Shown here: positions 7,770 to 17,336 of the stretch, one piece after another | Numbering within the stretch: the first letter of the stretch is position 1 | Layout of the letters: each line of letters opens with the position of its first letter | Source: Gottschalkia purinilytica | GTDB taxonomy: Bacteria; Bacillota; Clostridia; Tissierellales; Gottschalkiaceae | Length of the DNA stretch: 64,000 nucleotides | Assembly: GCF_001190785.1 (NCBI RefSeq) | Contig: NZ_LGSS01000008.1 | Coordinates: 62,001 to 126,000, forward strand | Direction of reading: 5' to 3' | Notes under the pieces: generated by a model | What the model saw: the letters and a program-made list of their open reading frames with translations, nothing else | Told to the model about the DNA's origin: nothing | The model's database searches: none | Translations under genes and position numbers: made by a program

Positions 7770-7978
7770 TAAAAGCACCCCTATCTTTTATTATATAAAC
7801 TATACGATATTATCTTAAAAAATAAACTAACCGAGTAATACATGACGTTAATATTATTATAGCACTATATAAAGGTAATTCTTATTTAAATATTCTATAG
7901 GTATTGCAGTTATTTTAAAAATGAATTAAAATATAATTAGATATTTATCTAAATATGTAATTAAGGAGTGGATTAATT

Positions 7979-8887
7979 GTGTATGCCATTGAAGTTAATA
8001 ACTTATCAAAAAGTTATGATAAAAATCAGTATGTCTTAAAGGATATTACTTTTTCCATTCCAAAAGGAGAAGTTTTTGGTTTTTTAGGACCTAATGGTGC
8101 TGGAAAGACAACTCTCATAAGAGTTTTAAATGGAATATTAGACCCAACAGAAGGAAAGGGGAAAATATTTGGAGATGATATTGTAACATCAAGAAAAAAT
8201 ATTCGTAGCATCTGTGGTGTAATGACAGAAAATGCTGGACTTTATGAAAGCTTAAGTGCAAAAGAAAACTTACACTTTTTTGGTAGTATGTTTAACATGA
8301 AAAGCCATGAAATAGAAAGTAAGTCTTCTTATCTTTTAAGTGAATTTAAACTATTAGAAGCCAAAGATAAAAAGGTAAAAACATTTAGTACAGGTATGAA
8401 AAAACGACTATCTTTAGCTCGTACTCTACTTCATAGTCCTAAAATATTATTTTTAGACGAGCCAACTTCTGGACTTGATCCTGAATCTTCAAAGACTGTT
8501 CTTGATTTAATAAAAAGAATGGCTGTAGAGCAAGAAGTTACTGTTTTTTTATGTACTCATCAATTAAAATATGCAGAAGAAATCTGTACATTATATGGAT
8601 TTATAGATAAAGGAAAACTATTAGGCTTCGGAACTTTTCAAGAACTATTATCAAAAAAGGATGAAAATATTACATTAGAAATTAAAGGTGAAGATATTCC
8701 TTCAATTTATGGATTACAAAAAACACAAGATGATCTTTTTAAAATTTCTATTAATAATGAAAAAGATATTCCTAATATATTAGCGCAAATTATTAATCAA
8801 AACGGAAAAATTTATGAGGCAAAACAAGTTCGTTGGAACTTAGAAGATCTATATTTCGCTTATCAAAGGGGTGAAGGCAATGAGTAG
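7979..8887 (+). CDS. ABC exporter ATP-binding protein, 302 aa
   Basis: Nucleotide-binding subunit of an ABC-2 exporter. Walker A GPNGAGKTT at about residues 38-46, signature STGMKKRLSLARTLL (the LSGGQ position reads FSTGM), Walker B and D-loop ILFLDEPTSGLDPES, H-loop CTHQ. The C-terminal 80 residues are the accessory region found in drug and antibiotic exporters. Start is GTG with AAGGAG ten bases upstream. Overlaps the permease gene by eight bases, so translation is coupled. The divergent neighbour is the mod module; substrate unknown. Confidence 0.9.
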   Translation: MYAIEVNNLSKSYDKNQYVLKDITFSIPKGEVFGFLGPNGAGKTTLIRVLNGILDPTEGKGKIFGDDIVTSRKNIRSICGVMTENAGLYESLSAKENLHFFGSMFNMKSHEIESKSSYLLSEFKLLEAKDKKVKTFSTGMKKRLSLARTLLHSPKILFLDEPTSGLDPESSKTVLDLIKRMAVEQEVTVFLCTHQLKYAEEICTLYGFIDKGKLLGFGTFQELLSKKDENITLEIKGEDIPSIYGLQKTQDDLFKISINNEKDIPNILAQIINQNGKIYEAKQVRWNLEDLYFAYQRGEGNE

Positions 8888-9659
8888 TATTAAGAAGGCA
8901 TTAATATATAAAGATATTAAAGAGCTATTTTCAAGTAAACAAATTTGGATTCCTATGATAATAGTTCCTCTTGTATTATCTGTAATACTACCTATCATCA
9001 TGATATTCTTAGGAGGATACGGCAATTTTTCTGATATAGACCAATTACTAAAAATTATACCAATGAATGCTGAAATTAAAGGAAACTCTCAAAGAATAAT
9101 TTACATTGTTATGAACTATATATTTCCTGTACTTTTTCTTATCATTCCAATAATGTCTTCAAGTATTATCGGCGCTAGTAGCATAGTAGGAGAAAAAGAA
9201 AGAAAAACTCTTGAAACTATATTATATACCCCTATTGATATAAAAGAATTATTTCTATCTAAAGCTATAGGTATACTAATTCCTTCTTATATTGTAACTG
9301 TTATTTCTTTTTTTCTATTTGGTATAGTAATAAATATAGGAGGCATAATGTATTTTGGAAAACTGATATTTCCAAATGTTAAATGGCTAATCTTATTGTT
9401 TTGGCTGTGTCCTGCAATTACAACGCTAGGATTACTATTTATTATCTTAATATCAGCTAAAGCCTCTAATTTTCAAGAATCTCAGCAAATGGTAGGCTTT
9501 ATTGTAATACCAGTGGTACTTCTTATGGTAGGTCAAGGAACAGGTTTATTTCTTTTAGATACTCCTTTATTGTTAATCTTAGGTGCTTGTATTATTTTGA
9601 TTGATATATTTTTATTCAAAAAAGTATCAAAATCATTTAGTATTGAAAAGTTAATTTAA
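8880..9659 (+). CDS. ABC-2 type exporter permease, 259 aa
   Basis: Membrane partner of the preceding ATPase. Six hydrophobic segments, a cytoplasmic start KALIYKDIKELFSSKQIW, and the motif GASSIVGEKERKTLETILYT, the ABC-2 coupling loop also seen in the NatB-like protein at the left edge. Unlike that protein it has no large extracellular domain. ATG 8880 lies 8-9 bases after AAGGGG; GTG 8871 abuts the site and is less likely. Ends before a 40-bp palindromic terminator. Confidence 0.88.
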   Translation: MSSIKKALIYKDIKELFSSKQIWIPMIIVPLVLSVILPIIMIFLGGYGNFSDIDQLLKIIPMNAEIKGNSQRIIYIVMNYIFPVLFLIIPIMSSSIIGASSIVGEKERKTLETILYTPIDIKELFLSKAIGILIPSYIVTVISFFLFGIVINIGGIMYFGKLIFPNVKWLILLFWLCPAITTLGLLFIILISAKASNFQESQQMVGFIVIPVVLLMVGQGTGLFLLDTPLLLILGACIILIDIFLFKKVSKSFSIEKLI

Positions 9660-9692
9660 ATATAATCTAATAAGTTAAAACTCAAAAGCTTG

Positions 9693-9736
9693 AAAGGCAA
9701 ATAAATTATATTAATATAATTTATTTGCCTTTTAGC
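9693..9736. terminator. perfect 40-bp palindromic bidirectional terminator
   Basis: Left arm AAAGGCAAATAAATTATATT (9693-9712) is followed at once by its exact complement (9713-9732), with T-rich ends in both directions, between convergent genes. Confidence 0.75.
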
Positions 9737-9754
9737 CTATATCTCTACTTATAT

Positions 9755-12331
9755 TTAGCTAGTTATTATACCTTTTTTTCTTGCTTTCTCTATAGCTTCC
9801 ACTCTGTTTGAAACTTGGAGCTTAGAATAAATGTTTATAATATGAGTTTTTACTGTGGAAATAGATATATTTAGTCTTTCTCCTATTTCTTTATTAGAAG
9901 CCCCTGTAACTATTTCATCTAAAACCTCTATTTCTCTATTACTTAAAATCTTTTCTTCACAGTCTTTATTTAAAATCAACATAATCTCATTTAAAAAATT
10001 TATTTCAGGTGTACTCAGATCTTCTTTTCTTTCAGATTTAAGTAGATTAATCCACGATTTAACCTTATCTCCTACCAAAATATATGAAAACTTAATATTA
10101 TTTTCATAGCTATAGTAAACTGCTTCTCTCAGTAAGTTTATAATTTCTCTTTTATTATATTGAAAATCCTTTTCTAAAATATTTATTTTTAAAAATAATC
10201 CTTCTATCAATGCAACTTTAATTTTATCTTTTCTAGTAATATAAAGAATTGTATCAATTAACTCTAATGCTTCTTCATTTCTATTTTCTGATAACAATAT
10301 CCTTGCATATAAGAGATGGTCTTCTAATCTAATTGATTTTCCATTATTACTTTTATACATATCTATAAATTTCTTCAATAGCTCATTATCCATATTATCT
10401 AAAATAAGTAAGTATTTTAATATAGATGCAACATACATAGAATTTTCATGAGTATCAAGTTCTACAAGTTCGTTAATTAGTTCCAATGCTTCTTTTCTAC
10501 TACCTCTTAAAATATAGAGCTCCATAAGGTTATGCATATATCCTCTATTCAAAGAAATATAACTTTTGTGCATTACAAATTTACCTTTATTTAAAAATTC
10601 CTCTGCTTTATCCAAGTTTAAGTTTTTTAGGTATACACCTGTAGCCGCTATATAGTTATTAGCAGATAGTGGATATAAGAAAGCATGTTTCTCAATTAAT
10701 TTGAAGTTTTCCTTATAAATTACCTCAGACTCATTTAAATCCCCTAATTCTTCTTTAATTTGGGCCTTTAAAGTTAACATAAAGAATCTAATATATGGGT
10801 TTTCAATATGTTTTTCTATTTCTATAGTTTTATTTATTAGTTCTAATGCTTCTTTATATTTACTTCTCATACTTAAGAAAACAGACATTTCTAAATAAAC
10901 TATAGATTTTGTTACATTACTTAAATTTAATTCCTCTATATCTTGTAGAGATATAGTATCTTCATCTAAATATTTATCTTCAATAAATAACATTGAAAAC
11001 TGGAGAATTCTTAATACTTTTTCATCCTCTATTTGATTTTTTAATACATCTAACATATGTTTTCCTTGTTCAAATTCCATATTACAAAAATGATAAAAAA
11101 TCTTTTGTAAAGTAATATCTCTATTATGTTTAATATATTCTAAAGGTATTCGATGTAAGTATTCCCATCCTTTCGGATTTTGTCCCATTTTTTCTATGAT
11201 TCTTATTGCCTGTTTATAGTTTTCTATGTCTAGTACATGTCTTATACTTTCATCTAAGTCCCCTATTCGCTCATATATTTCAGACGCCTTTAAATGAATA
11301 TCCCTTCTTATATTTTCATCAAGACTAGAAAATTGTAGTCTTAGAAATCTACCAAATATATTATGGTATCTATATAGATGTTTATCTTCATCTATAGTAA
11401 TTAAAAATAGATTTTTACTTAATAATACATCTATAATCTCGCCACAATTGTTTTTGTCTAAAAGATTGTTACAAATTTCTTCATTGAAATATCTTAAAAT
11501 AGAAGTTCTAATTAAAAAGTTCTTTTCTTCTTCTTTTAGGGATTGTAATATTTCATTGGACAGATATTCAACGACATATTTATTTAACACTTTAATATCT
11601 TTTATCCAATTCTTATTATTAGATGATGCTAAAGCAATAAGCTGCAGTCCTCCTATCCAGCCTTCTGATATCTTTTCCATCTTATTAATAAGTGTACTTT
11701 CTAAGTTTAAATTTAACGTACCTTTTAAGAAGCTCATTGCTTCATCACTAGATAATTTTAATTCTCTTTCAGATATTTCTAAAAGACTTCCAGATATAGT
11801 TAAATGTCCTAAGTAAATCTTTGATTCTTCACGTGTTAATATTATTAAATGAATCTTTTCAGAAGAATATTTTATGAAAAGTTCTATAGTCTTTATTAAG
11901 TATTCATCTTTTATATATTGAAAATCATCTAAAATAATAAATATATCTTCATTTATCTGAAGTTGATTAATCAGAATAGTTACTATATTTTCTATATCTT
12001 CCTTATGAACTATTTTTTCAAATAAATCTATGATATCTTTACTTTGATCTCCTAGAATACCTTGAACTGCTTCTAAAAAATAATACCAAAATGAAAACAC
12101 GTTATTGTTATCATCATCTAATGTAACCCATCTAAAATTAGTAAATTCTTTTTCTTTAATGAATGAAGTTAGCAGAGTGGTTTTGCCACTTCCTGCCATA
12201 CCACTAATCATAGTAACTTTGTAATTAAAAATATTTTCTAGCTTTTTAAATAATTCTTCTCTTATAATATAGTTTTTTCTTGGAGAAGGCATTTTTAGCT
12301 TTGTAGATATGAACTTCAAATTAGACTTCAT
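9755..12331 (-). CDS. MalT-like LuxR family ATP-dependent regulator, 858 aa
   Basis: Large signal-transducing ATPase activator. Order of parts: NTPase domain with Walker A GMAGSGKT (44-51) and Walker B IFIILDDFQYI (about 148-158); winged-helix region; a long helical repeat domain (about 350-790) typical of the MalT sensor; and a C-terminal LuxR HTH (about 795-858) with LSNREIEVLDEIV and NISISTVKTHIINIYSKL. ATP and an inducer are expected to cause oligomerisation and activation. It lies 61 bases downstream of the two-permease ABC exporter on the same strand and probably controls that exporter; inducer unknown. It may be the last gene of the exporter operon. Confidence 0.88.
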   Translation of the reverse strand: MKSNLKFISTKLKMPSPRKNYIIREELFKKLENIFNYKVTMISGMAGSGKTTLLTSFIKEKEFTNFRWVTLDDDNNNVFSFWYYFLEAVQGILGDQSKDIIDLFEKIVHKEDIENIVTILINQLQINEDIFIILDDFQYIKDEYLIKTIELFIKYSSEKIHLIILTREESKIYLGHLTISGSLLEISERELKLSSDEAMSFLKGTLNLNLESTLINKMEKISEGWIGGLQLIALASSNNKNWIKDIKVLNKYVVEYLSNEILQSLKEEEKNFLIRTSILRYFNEEICNNLLDKNNCGEIIDVLLSKNLFLITIDEDKHLYRYHNIFGRFLRLQFSSLDENIRRDIHLKASEIYERIGDLDESIRHVLDIENYKQAIRIIEKMGQNPKGWEYLHRIPLEYIKHNRDITLQKIFYHFCNMEFEQGKHMLDVLKNQIEDEKVLRILQFSMLFIEDKYLDEDTISLQDIEELNLSNVTKSIVYLEMSVFLSMRSKYKEALELINKTIEIEKHIENPYIRFFMLTLKAQIKEELGDLNESEVIYKENFKLIEKHAFLYPLSANNYIAATGVYLKNLNLDKAEEFLNKGKFVMHKSYISLNRGYMHNLMELYILRGSRKEALELINELVELDTHENSMYVASILKYLLILDNMDNELLKKFIDMYKSNNGKSIRLEDHLLYARILLSENRNEEALELIDTILYITRKDKIKVALIEGLFLKINILEKDFQYNKREIINLLREAVYYSYENNIKFSYILVGDKVKSWINLLKSERKEDLSTPEINFLNEIMLILNKDCEEKILSNREIEVLDEIVTGASNKEIGERLNISISTVKTHIINIYSKLQVSNRVEAIEKARKKGIITS

Positions 12332-12392
12332 ATAATCACCCTAATCAACGATTAATATATCTCTTTAATTTTTATTATATTACAATAACATA

Positions 12393-13385
12393 TTAATATC
12401 GCCCTTCATTAAATTTTCTTTTACAGATAATTATTCCACAACCATAAAGTAAAATCACTAAAGTTAATAGATACCCAATTTGAGGTACGTAATTCATAAT
12501 AGGCTTTCCACTCTCTATACCCTGGGCTAGATCTAAATAATTCTTTTGTGGAAGTAAATTTATAAGTTTCTTCAAAAATATATTAGTATTATTTATAGAA
12601 TAAAAACTCCCTGAAAAAATTGAAGTTAAAACAATAATGCTAGAAGATAGGCTCATAACATCATCCATTTTTTCAACTACAGTTGATATGAATAAAGAGA
12701 AAGCTACTGAAAACAATACGATAATTCCTAATAAATACCCATACTGTGAATAACTAAACCCTATATCTATCTTAAAAATTTGTTTTATTATAAATAGCAT
12801 AGTCAATATAGGAACATAAACTATAATAAAGTTAAAAATACAATGTCCAGCTATATAATTTCTCATATATATAGGAGAGGTAATAATTCTTTTAAAAGCT
12901 TTATTTTCTTTATCTTCTGTAAAAAAGCTCATAAAAAATACACCTTGTAATAATATGAACATAAGCATATATCCTAATATATTAGTGCCCACTCCTCTTT
13001 TATTTTCATTTTCATTATTCGGATTAAATTCAGATGGATTTTTAATAAAATTTTCAATTTTTGCTTTAAAGTCTTTACCCTTAATAGTATTCACTTCATA
13101 CTTCTTATTTCCTTTTTCAATAACTACTGCATCATACTTATTCATAACAAGTTCAGATTTGCTAGGAGTTTCTTTTAATATTTCTATATTTGAGTATGAA
13201 GATATCTTAGGAATATCATTAGAACTCGTAACCCAAGCTATATTTAAATCAGTTTTTAAATGAGATGTAAAGTATACTGCAAGAATAAGGGATAAACAAC
13301 TCATTATTAGAAAGTTAGTAACATAATTTTTATTACTATATGCTCTACGAAAATTATTTTTTAATATAACCCACACACCCATCAT
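12393..13385 (-). CDS. ABC-2 type exporter permease, 330 aa
   Basis: Membrane subunit with one N-terminal helix (about 25-42), an extracellular domain of about 110 residues, then five helices from about residue 145; FFTEDKENKAFKRIITSPIY is the cytoplasmic coupling loop of ABC-2 permeases. Its ATG overlaps the stop of the upstream permease by four bases (ATGA), so both are translated together and probably form a heterodimer driven by the ATPase encoded at 14138-15076. Candidate substrates are drugs or peptides; the sequence does not decide. Confidence 0.87.
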   Translation of the reverse strand: MMGVWVILKNNFRRAYSNKNYVTNFLIMSCLSLILAVYFTSHLKTDLNIAWVTSSNDIPKISSYSNIEILKETPSKSELVMNKYDAVVIEKGNKKYEVNTIKGKDFKAKIENFIKNPSEFNPNNENENKRGVGTNILGYMLMFILLQGVFFMSFFTEDKENKAFKRIITSPIYMRNYIAGHCIFNFIIVYVPILTMLFIIKQIFKIDIGFSYSQYGYLLGIIVLFSVAFSLFISTVVEKMDDVMSLSSSIIVLTSIFSGSFYSINNTNIFLKKLINLLPQKNYLDLAQGIESGKPIMNYVPQIGYLLTLVILLYGCGIIICKRKFNEGRY

Positions 13386-14125
13386 ACATAATCCTCCATT
13401 CTAAAGACAAATTTACAGCCTAACATTAAAATAGCAGAGAGCATTAAAAGAACTATTGTAACAGGTAAGAAATAACTTATATCTTGATCGTATATGACTT
13501 TGAATATTCCTTCTAGTATCCATTTAACATAGGATATACTTGAAAGTTTTTCTGCTAATTTACCAAAACCACTTATTCGAAAAAATAACCCTCCTAAAAT
13601 TGCAAGAATATTATTTACTATACTTAATATTTTATTAGATAACTCTTCACCTTTAAAAATACAGCAGAAAAATACACCTATAGTACAAGATAGTAGATTA
13701 AAGGATAAAATCATCATAATAACATATATAACTTTTGCCCCTCCGAAGTTTACACCTAAAGCTATATTGGAAAATATCATTAGAAGTAATAGACATATAG
13801 AAGTGAATACAAAAGTTGCTAGAATCTTAGATAAATAAACATATGAAATTCTAATAGGAGAATACAAAACTCTTAAGTTACTATTCTTTAAACTCTTTTC
13901 CATGAAGCTATTAGCTGACGTCATAGAAACATTCAATGTAGTAAATATCAGCATAGTAATACCATAGTAATCATATGAAGTTACTTCATTTCCTTGATAA
14001 TTCCCGTTCATTAAATATCCTAATGATAACACAAGTAGAAAAGGAAATATCGTATTAGATAAAAACAACACAGGATTTAAGACAATATTTATTAAGTCTC
14101 TCTTAAACAGAGTATAAAAAACCAT
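13382..14125 (-). CDS. ABC-2 type exporter permease, 247 aa
   Basis: Second membrane subunit of the exporter, with six hydrophobic segments and no large outside domain. Starts MVFYTLFKRDLINIVLNPVL, a typical cytosolic helix before the first membrane span; KSLKNSNLRVLYSPIRISYV is the coupling helix. Lies 12 bases behind the ATPase gene and overlaps the next permease by four bases. The gene order ATPase-permease-permease-LuxR suggests a single operon. Confidence 0.87.
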   Translation of the reverse strand: MVFYTLFKRDLINIVLNPVLFLSNTIFPFLLVLSLGYLMNGNYQGNEVTSYDYYGITMLIFTTLNVSMTSANSFMEKSLKNSNLRVLYSPIRISYVYLSKILATFVFTSICLLLLMIFSNIALGVNFGGAKVIYVIMMILSFNLLSCTIGVFFCCIFKGEELSNKILSIVNNILAILGGLFFRISGFGKLAEKLSSISYVKWILEGIFKVIYDQDISYFLPVTIVLLMLSAILMLGCKFVFRMEDYV

Positions 14126-14137
14126 TTTATAACCCCC

Positions 14138-15076
14138 CTAATCTCTTAAAGTTCTACCTGTAAGCTCTAAAAATACTGTTTCTAAGCTAGGAGTTTCAGT
14201 AATTAAATTATTGATTTTTAGTCCTTTTTTCATTATAAAAGCAATTAATTTATCTAGATTTTCTATTCCCCTTAGTGTAGATACCTTAATACTTCCATTC
14301 TGTATACTTACATCCTTTATACCTTCAATATGAAAAAACTCATCTTTATTCAAATCTTCCACATTATTTATTTCAATATAGTAGATCTTTTCATTATCAA
14401 ACTTTTCTTTAAGCTTTTCCTTAGTGCCCTCTGCTATAATCTCTCCATGATCTATAACGATAATTCTGGTAGATATCTCTTCAACTTCTTCCATATAATG
14501 AGTTGTATAAATAATTGTAGCTCCTTTGTCTCTTAGCATTTTAATAGAATTTAGTATATGATTTCTAGATTGTGGGTCAATTCCTACTGTCGGTTCATCC
14601 ATTATAATTATTTTGGGATTATGAGCTATTGCACACGCTATATTAAGTCTTCTTTTCATACCACCTGAGAAAGTTTTAGGTTTGTCTTTTCTTCTATCTA
14701 ACAGTCCAACAAAATCTAATGCTTTCTCTACATTTTCATTTAGTGCTTTTCCCTTTATTCCATAAAGAGATGTAAAAAATTTAACATTTTCTTCTGCTGA
14801 TATATCTTCATAAATAGCTAAGTCTTGAGGTACAATTCCAAGATTTTTTTTAAAATCTCTATCGTTTTTTCTTACTTTTCTCCCATAAAATCTGATCTCT
14901 CCATTATCATAATCTAGAGCAGTTGATAGAATATTGATCATTGTACTCTTGCCTGCTCCATTAGGTCCTAGAAAGCATAGAATTTCACCTTTATTCACAT
15001 CAAAAGATATATTTTTTAATACCTTATTATCTTTATAGCTTTTATTTATATTTTCTACACATATCATTGCTTCCAT
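14138..15076 (-). CDS. ABC exporter ATP-binding protein, 312 aa
   Basis: ATPase of the heteromeric exporter. Walker A GPNGAGKST, Q-loop GIVPQDLAIYEDISAEENV, signature FSGGMKRRLNIACAI, Walker B IIIMDEPTVGIDPQS, H-loop TTHYMEE; the C-terminal region ends GLKINNLITETPSLETVFLE, the usual DrrA-type ending of drug and antibiotic exporters. The frame opens at ATG 15085, but that codon touches the AGGAG site; ATG 15076, nine bases behind the site, is the better start. First gene of the operon. Confidence 0.9.
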   Translation of the reverse strand: MEAMICVENINKSYKDNKVLKNISFDVNKGEILCFLGPNGAGKSTMINILSTALDYDNGEIRFYGRKVRKNDRDFKKNLGIVPQDLAIYEDISAEENVKFFTSLYGIKGKALNENVEKALDFVGLLDRRKDKPKTFSGGMKRRLNIACAIAHNPKIIIMDEPTVGIDPQSRNHILNSIKMLRDKGATIIYTTHYMEEVEEISTRIIVIDHGEIIAEGTKEKLKEKFDNEKIYYIEINNVEDLNKDEFFHIEGIKDVSIQNGSIKVSTLRGIENLDKLIAFIMKKGLKINNLITETPSLETVFLELTGRTLRD

Positions 15077-15121
15077 GTATCGCATCTCCTTTCTTAATTT
15101 ATTATAGAAAATAAACTAAAA

Positions 15122-15150
15122 AAAGAAATCAACCGTTAGGTTGATTTTTG
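15122..15150 (-). terminator. terminator of the bactofilin operon
   Basis: Nine-base stem AAATCAACC/GGTTGATTT (15126-15147) with a four-base loop, followed on the minus strand by TTTCTTTTTTT. It separates the bactofilin operon from the exporter operon. Confidence 0.7.
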
Positions 15151-15225
15151 ATTAAATATATTTTTAGAATTTTAATTATCAAATTGTAATTAAAATTATG
15201 ATAACCTTCTTGATATAATTTTTGA

Positions 15226-16017
15226 TTATTCATCTATTTCTTTTGAATTGTCTACTTTAGCATCATCAGTTATATTTAATGAATCTCTATACTCCACTAA
15301 TTCTATGTTACATCCTTTTCCTATAACTATATTATTTCCTCTTACAATTTTAGCTGTCGTCTTTTCTAAATAAATATTATCCCCTTCTATAGTTTCTGCA
15401 ATTAGGTTTCCTGTCTTTCTCTTAAATAGTCTAACAAGTTTCATAAATAAAGAATCCATTTCTAAGTTTTCTTTTATTGATATTGTAGTAGCCCCTATAT
15501 CTTTAACTTTCGATGTACCATAACTCTCTATGAGTAATTCTTCAGCATTTAATAATCCGTTGACTTCAATAGCTCCTAATACCTTTACGTTCTCACCTTC
15601 TAAGTCCTCGTCTGTAATAAGTTCTCCATATATATCAATATTCTCACCTTTAATAGATTTATCGCAACTTACGGAACCTGTAATAGACAATCTGTTTACT
15701 GATAAATTATTTTTTATTATCGTATCACCATAAATCTTCATTTCATTAGCTTTTATGTCTTTCTCTATACTACTAGATCCATATACTTTAAATGTATCAA
15801 CATTTAGATTTCCATCTATTCTACAATTTCCATAAACTTTAAATTCTCCTGCTTCTACATTAGTTGAGAATAAAACGTCACCATTTATTCTTATAAATTT
15901 TGCTTTTACATCACTAGTTATTCTACCAGAGCCATTAACTTTTACAGTATCAAACTCTCCTCCTGCAAAAGATCCGGATCCATTTATTTTTAAATCTTTA
16001 TTATCAAAAGAATTCAT
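15226..16017 (-). CDS. bactofilin-like polymer-forming protein, 263 aa
   Basis: A right-handed beta-helix protein built from short repeats of the type VKVNGSGRITSDVKA, FRING-like and FKVYGNCRIDGNLNVD, running over about residues 8-180. This is the DUF583/bactofilin repeat; such proteins polymerise into filaments without nucleotide and scaffold membrane processes. It matches the YhbE/YhbF group of Bacillus, also encoded next to a YhbD (DUF4004) gene, as here. Around residues 190-205 a basic stretch (FMKLVRLFKRKTG) interrupts the repeats and could be a membrane contact. Nine bases separate it from the upstream DUF4004 gene. Confidence 0.85.
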   Translation of the reverse strand: MNSFDNKDLKINGSGSFAGGEFDTVKVNGSGRITSDVKAKFIRINGDVLFSTNVEAGEFKVYGNCRIDGNLNVDTFKVYGSSSIEKDIKANEMKIYGDTIIKNNLSVNRLSITGSVSCDKSIKGENIDIYGELITDEDLEGENVKVLGAIEVNGLLNAEELLIESYGTSKVKDIGATTISIKENLEMDSLFMKLVRLFKRKTGNLIAETIEGDNIYLEKTTAKIVRGNNIVIGKGCNIELVEYRDSLNITDDAKVDNSKEIDE

Positions 16018-16026
16018 AATTACCTC

Positions 16027-16644
16027 CTAATCAAATTTTAATTTTAAATTACTTATAAATTGAGAAATATTTATATCAAATACTTTTTCAAATGAATTAT
16101 CTATGATTATTTCACTGTCTTTTGTAAGTATCCATCCACCAATTCCTAGTGACTTTATAAATATAATTCTTGTATCATTTGTAATGTTATCAAAAGTATT
16201 ATTTATTAAATTAATCATACCTTTAGTCTCTGATATAGAGATTTTGTTAGAATTCAGAATATCATTAAATAAACTTATTATAACTACTCTATCAAAATCA
16301 TATGACTCTTGATGACGAAACATTGTTTCGTAACTTTCTAGAATCTTTTCAGAAACTATGCCTCTCTCAAGTAATTCTTCTCTCATTATTTTTCTTTTTA
16401 ATCCTTTATTAGAAAGCATCTCTGCTAATTCATCTAAAGATATATCATCCTTTAAGTTCATTATAGTCTCTATTCTTTGTAATATACTTTCTTTAGGAAA
16501 GTATGTTTCTTGCCCAGTATAGCTACTCTTTTTTATAAACCATTCTTCTGGTATTAGTTTTTTTCTTTTCCATCTATAGAGTTGACCATAAGATATACCT
16601 GTTGATTTTAACAACTCTTTCTTAGATATTAGCTCCTCATTCAT
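16027..16644 (-). CDS. DUF4004 (YhbD-like) HTH protein, 205 aa
   Basis: N-terminal MerR-like HTH: SKKELLKSTGISYGQLYRWK, then RKKLIPEEWFIKKSSYTGQE, the diagnostic YhbD segment. The C-terminal half has no recognised fold. The frame extends to 16677, but ATG 16644 follows a GGGGTG site and gives MNEELIS. Homologues are found with bactofilin genes, so it is likely the regulator of the two-gene operon or a filament-associated protein; neither is shown. Cotranscribed with the bactofilin gene. Confidence 0.83.
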   Translation of the reverse strand: MNEELISKKELLKSTGISYGQLYRWKRKKLIPEEWFIKKSSYTGQETYFPKESILQRIETIMNLKDDISLDELAEMLSNKGLKRKIMREELLERGIVSEKILESYETMFRHQESYDFDRVVIISLFNDILNSNKISISETKGMINLINNTFDNITNDTRIIFIKSLGIGGWILTKDSEIIIDNSFEKVFDINISQFISNLKLKFD

Positions 16645-16809
16645 TAAATCACCCCTATAATTAATGTAACATAACATTGTTACGTTGTAAATATTTTTTT
16701 AATAACTAAAAGCTATTTTTTTACAATATTAATCTTGTTTACTTTATTACATAAAAGCTAAAATTAATCTATATAATTGTCCACAACATTATATAAATAT
16801 CTATATATT

Positions 16810-16852
16810 AAAAGTGGCTATTTGTTTTTACTTACAATAGCCACTTTTTTAT
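16810..16852. terminator. hairpin terminator
   Basis: Stem AAAAGTGGCTATT (16810-16822) pairs with 16836-16848, with T runs on both sides. The most likely role is terminating minus-strand read-through or an upstream plus-strand transcript; it lies between the Nudix gene and the DUF4004 gene. Confidence 0.6.
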
Positions 16853-16932
16853 AGTCTATTACTCAATATGCTTTTAAATTAAAATATAATAAGATTTTAT
16901 AATAATGCTCTTAATGATAAATCATTTTAAAT

Positions 16933-17319
16933 CTATAGTCCTTTAATACATAACTTTTTAACAAAAGAAATGTCTGCAGGTGAAAAAGTAAACTTATCCA
17001 AGTCCTTATAATCGACCCATCTATATTCATCATGATCTTTTAAAGTAATGTTTCCTTCTATAATCTTTCCTAAAAATGCAATAAGTTTAATTTCTATATT
17101 GCCATAGTCATATATACTTTCACCGAACTTTTTATCAATATCAATTTTAATATTCATCTCTTCTCTTAGTTCTCTTATTAAGCTATCTTCTGGTTTTTCT
17201 TCTGATTCTACTTTTCCTCCTGGAAACTCCCAATATCCAGCCATACTTTTTCCTTCTTTTCTTTTAGCAATAAGTACTTTATTATTATCTATTAATATAC
17301 CAGCAACAACGTCTATCAT
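16933..17319 (-). CDS. Nudix hydrolase, MutT-like (8-oxo-dGTP diphosphatase), 128 aa
   Basis: Complete Nudix box: GGKVESEEKPEDSLIRELRE followed by EMNI, giving the G-x5-E-x7-REUxEExGU metal-binding pattern at about residues 34-57, with an M-N instead of x-G near its end. AGYWEFPGGK before it and HDEYRWVDYKDL after it are typical of the MutT branch that cleans oxidised dGTP from the nucleotide pool. Length normal. Possibly cotranscribed with the 33-residue ORF just upstream. Confidence 0.88.
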   Translation of the reverse strand: MIDVVAGILIDNNKVLIAKRKEGKSMAGYWEFPGGKVESEEKPEDSLIRELREEMNIKIDIDKKFGESIYDYGNIEIKLIAFLGKIIEGNITLKDHDEYRWVDYKDLDKFTFSPADISFVKKLCIKGL

Positions 17320-17336
17320 TTGTGTTTCCTTTCTTT

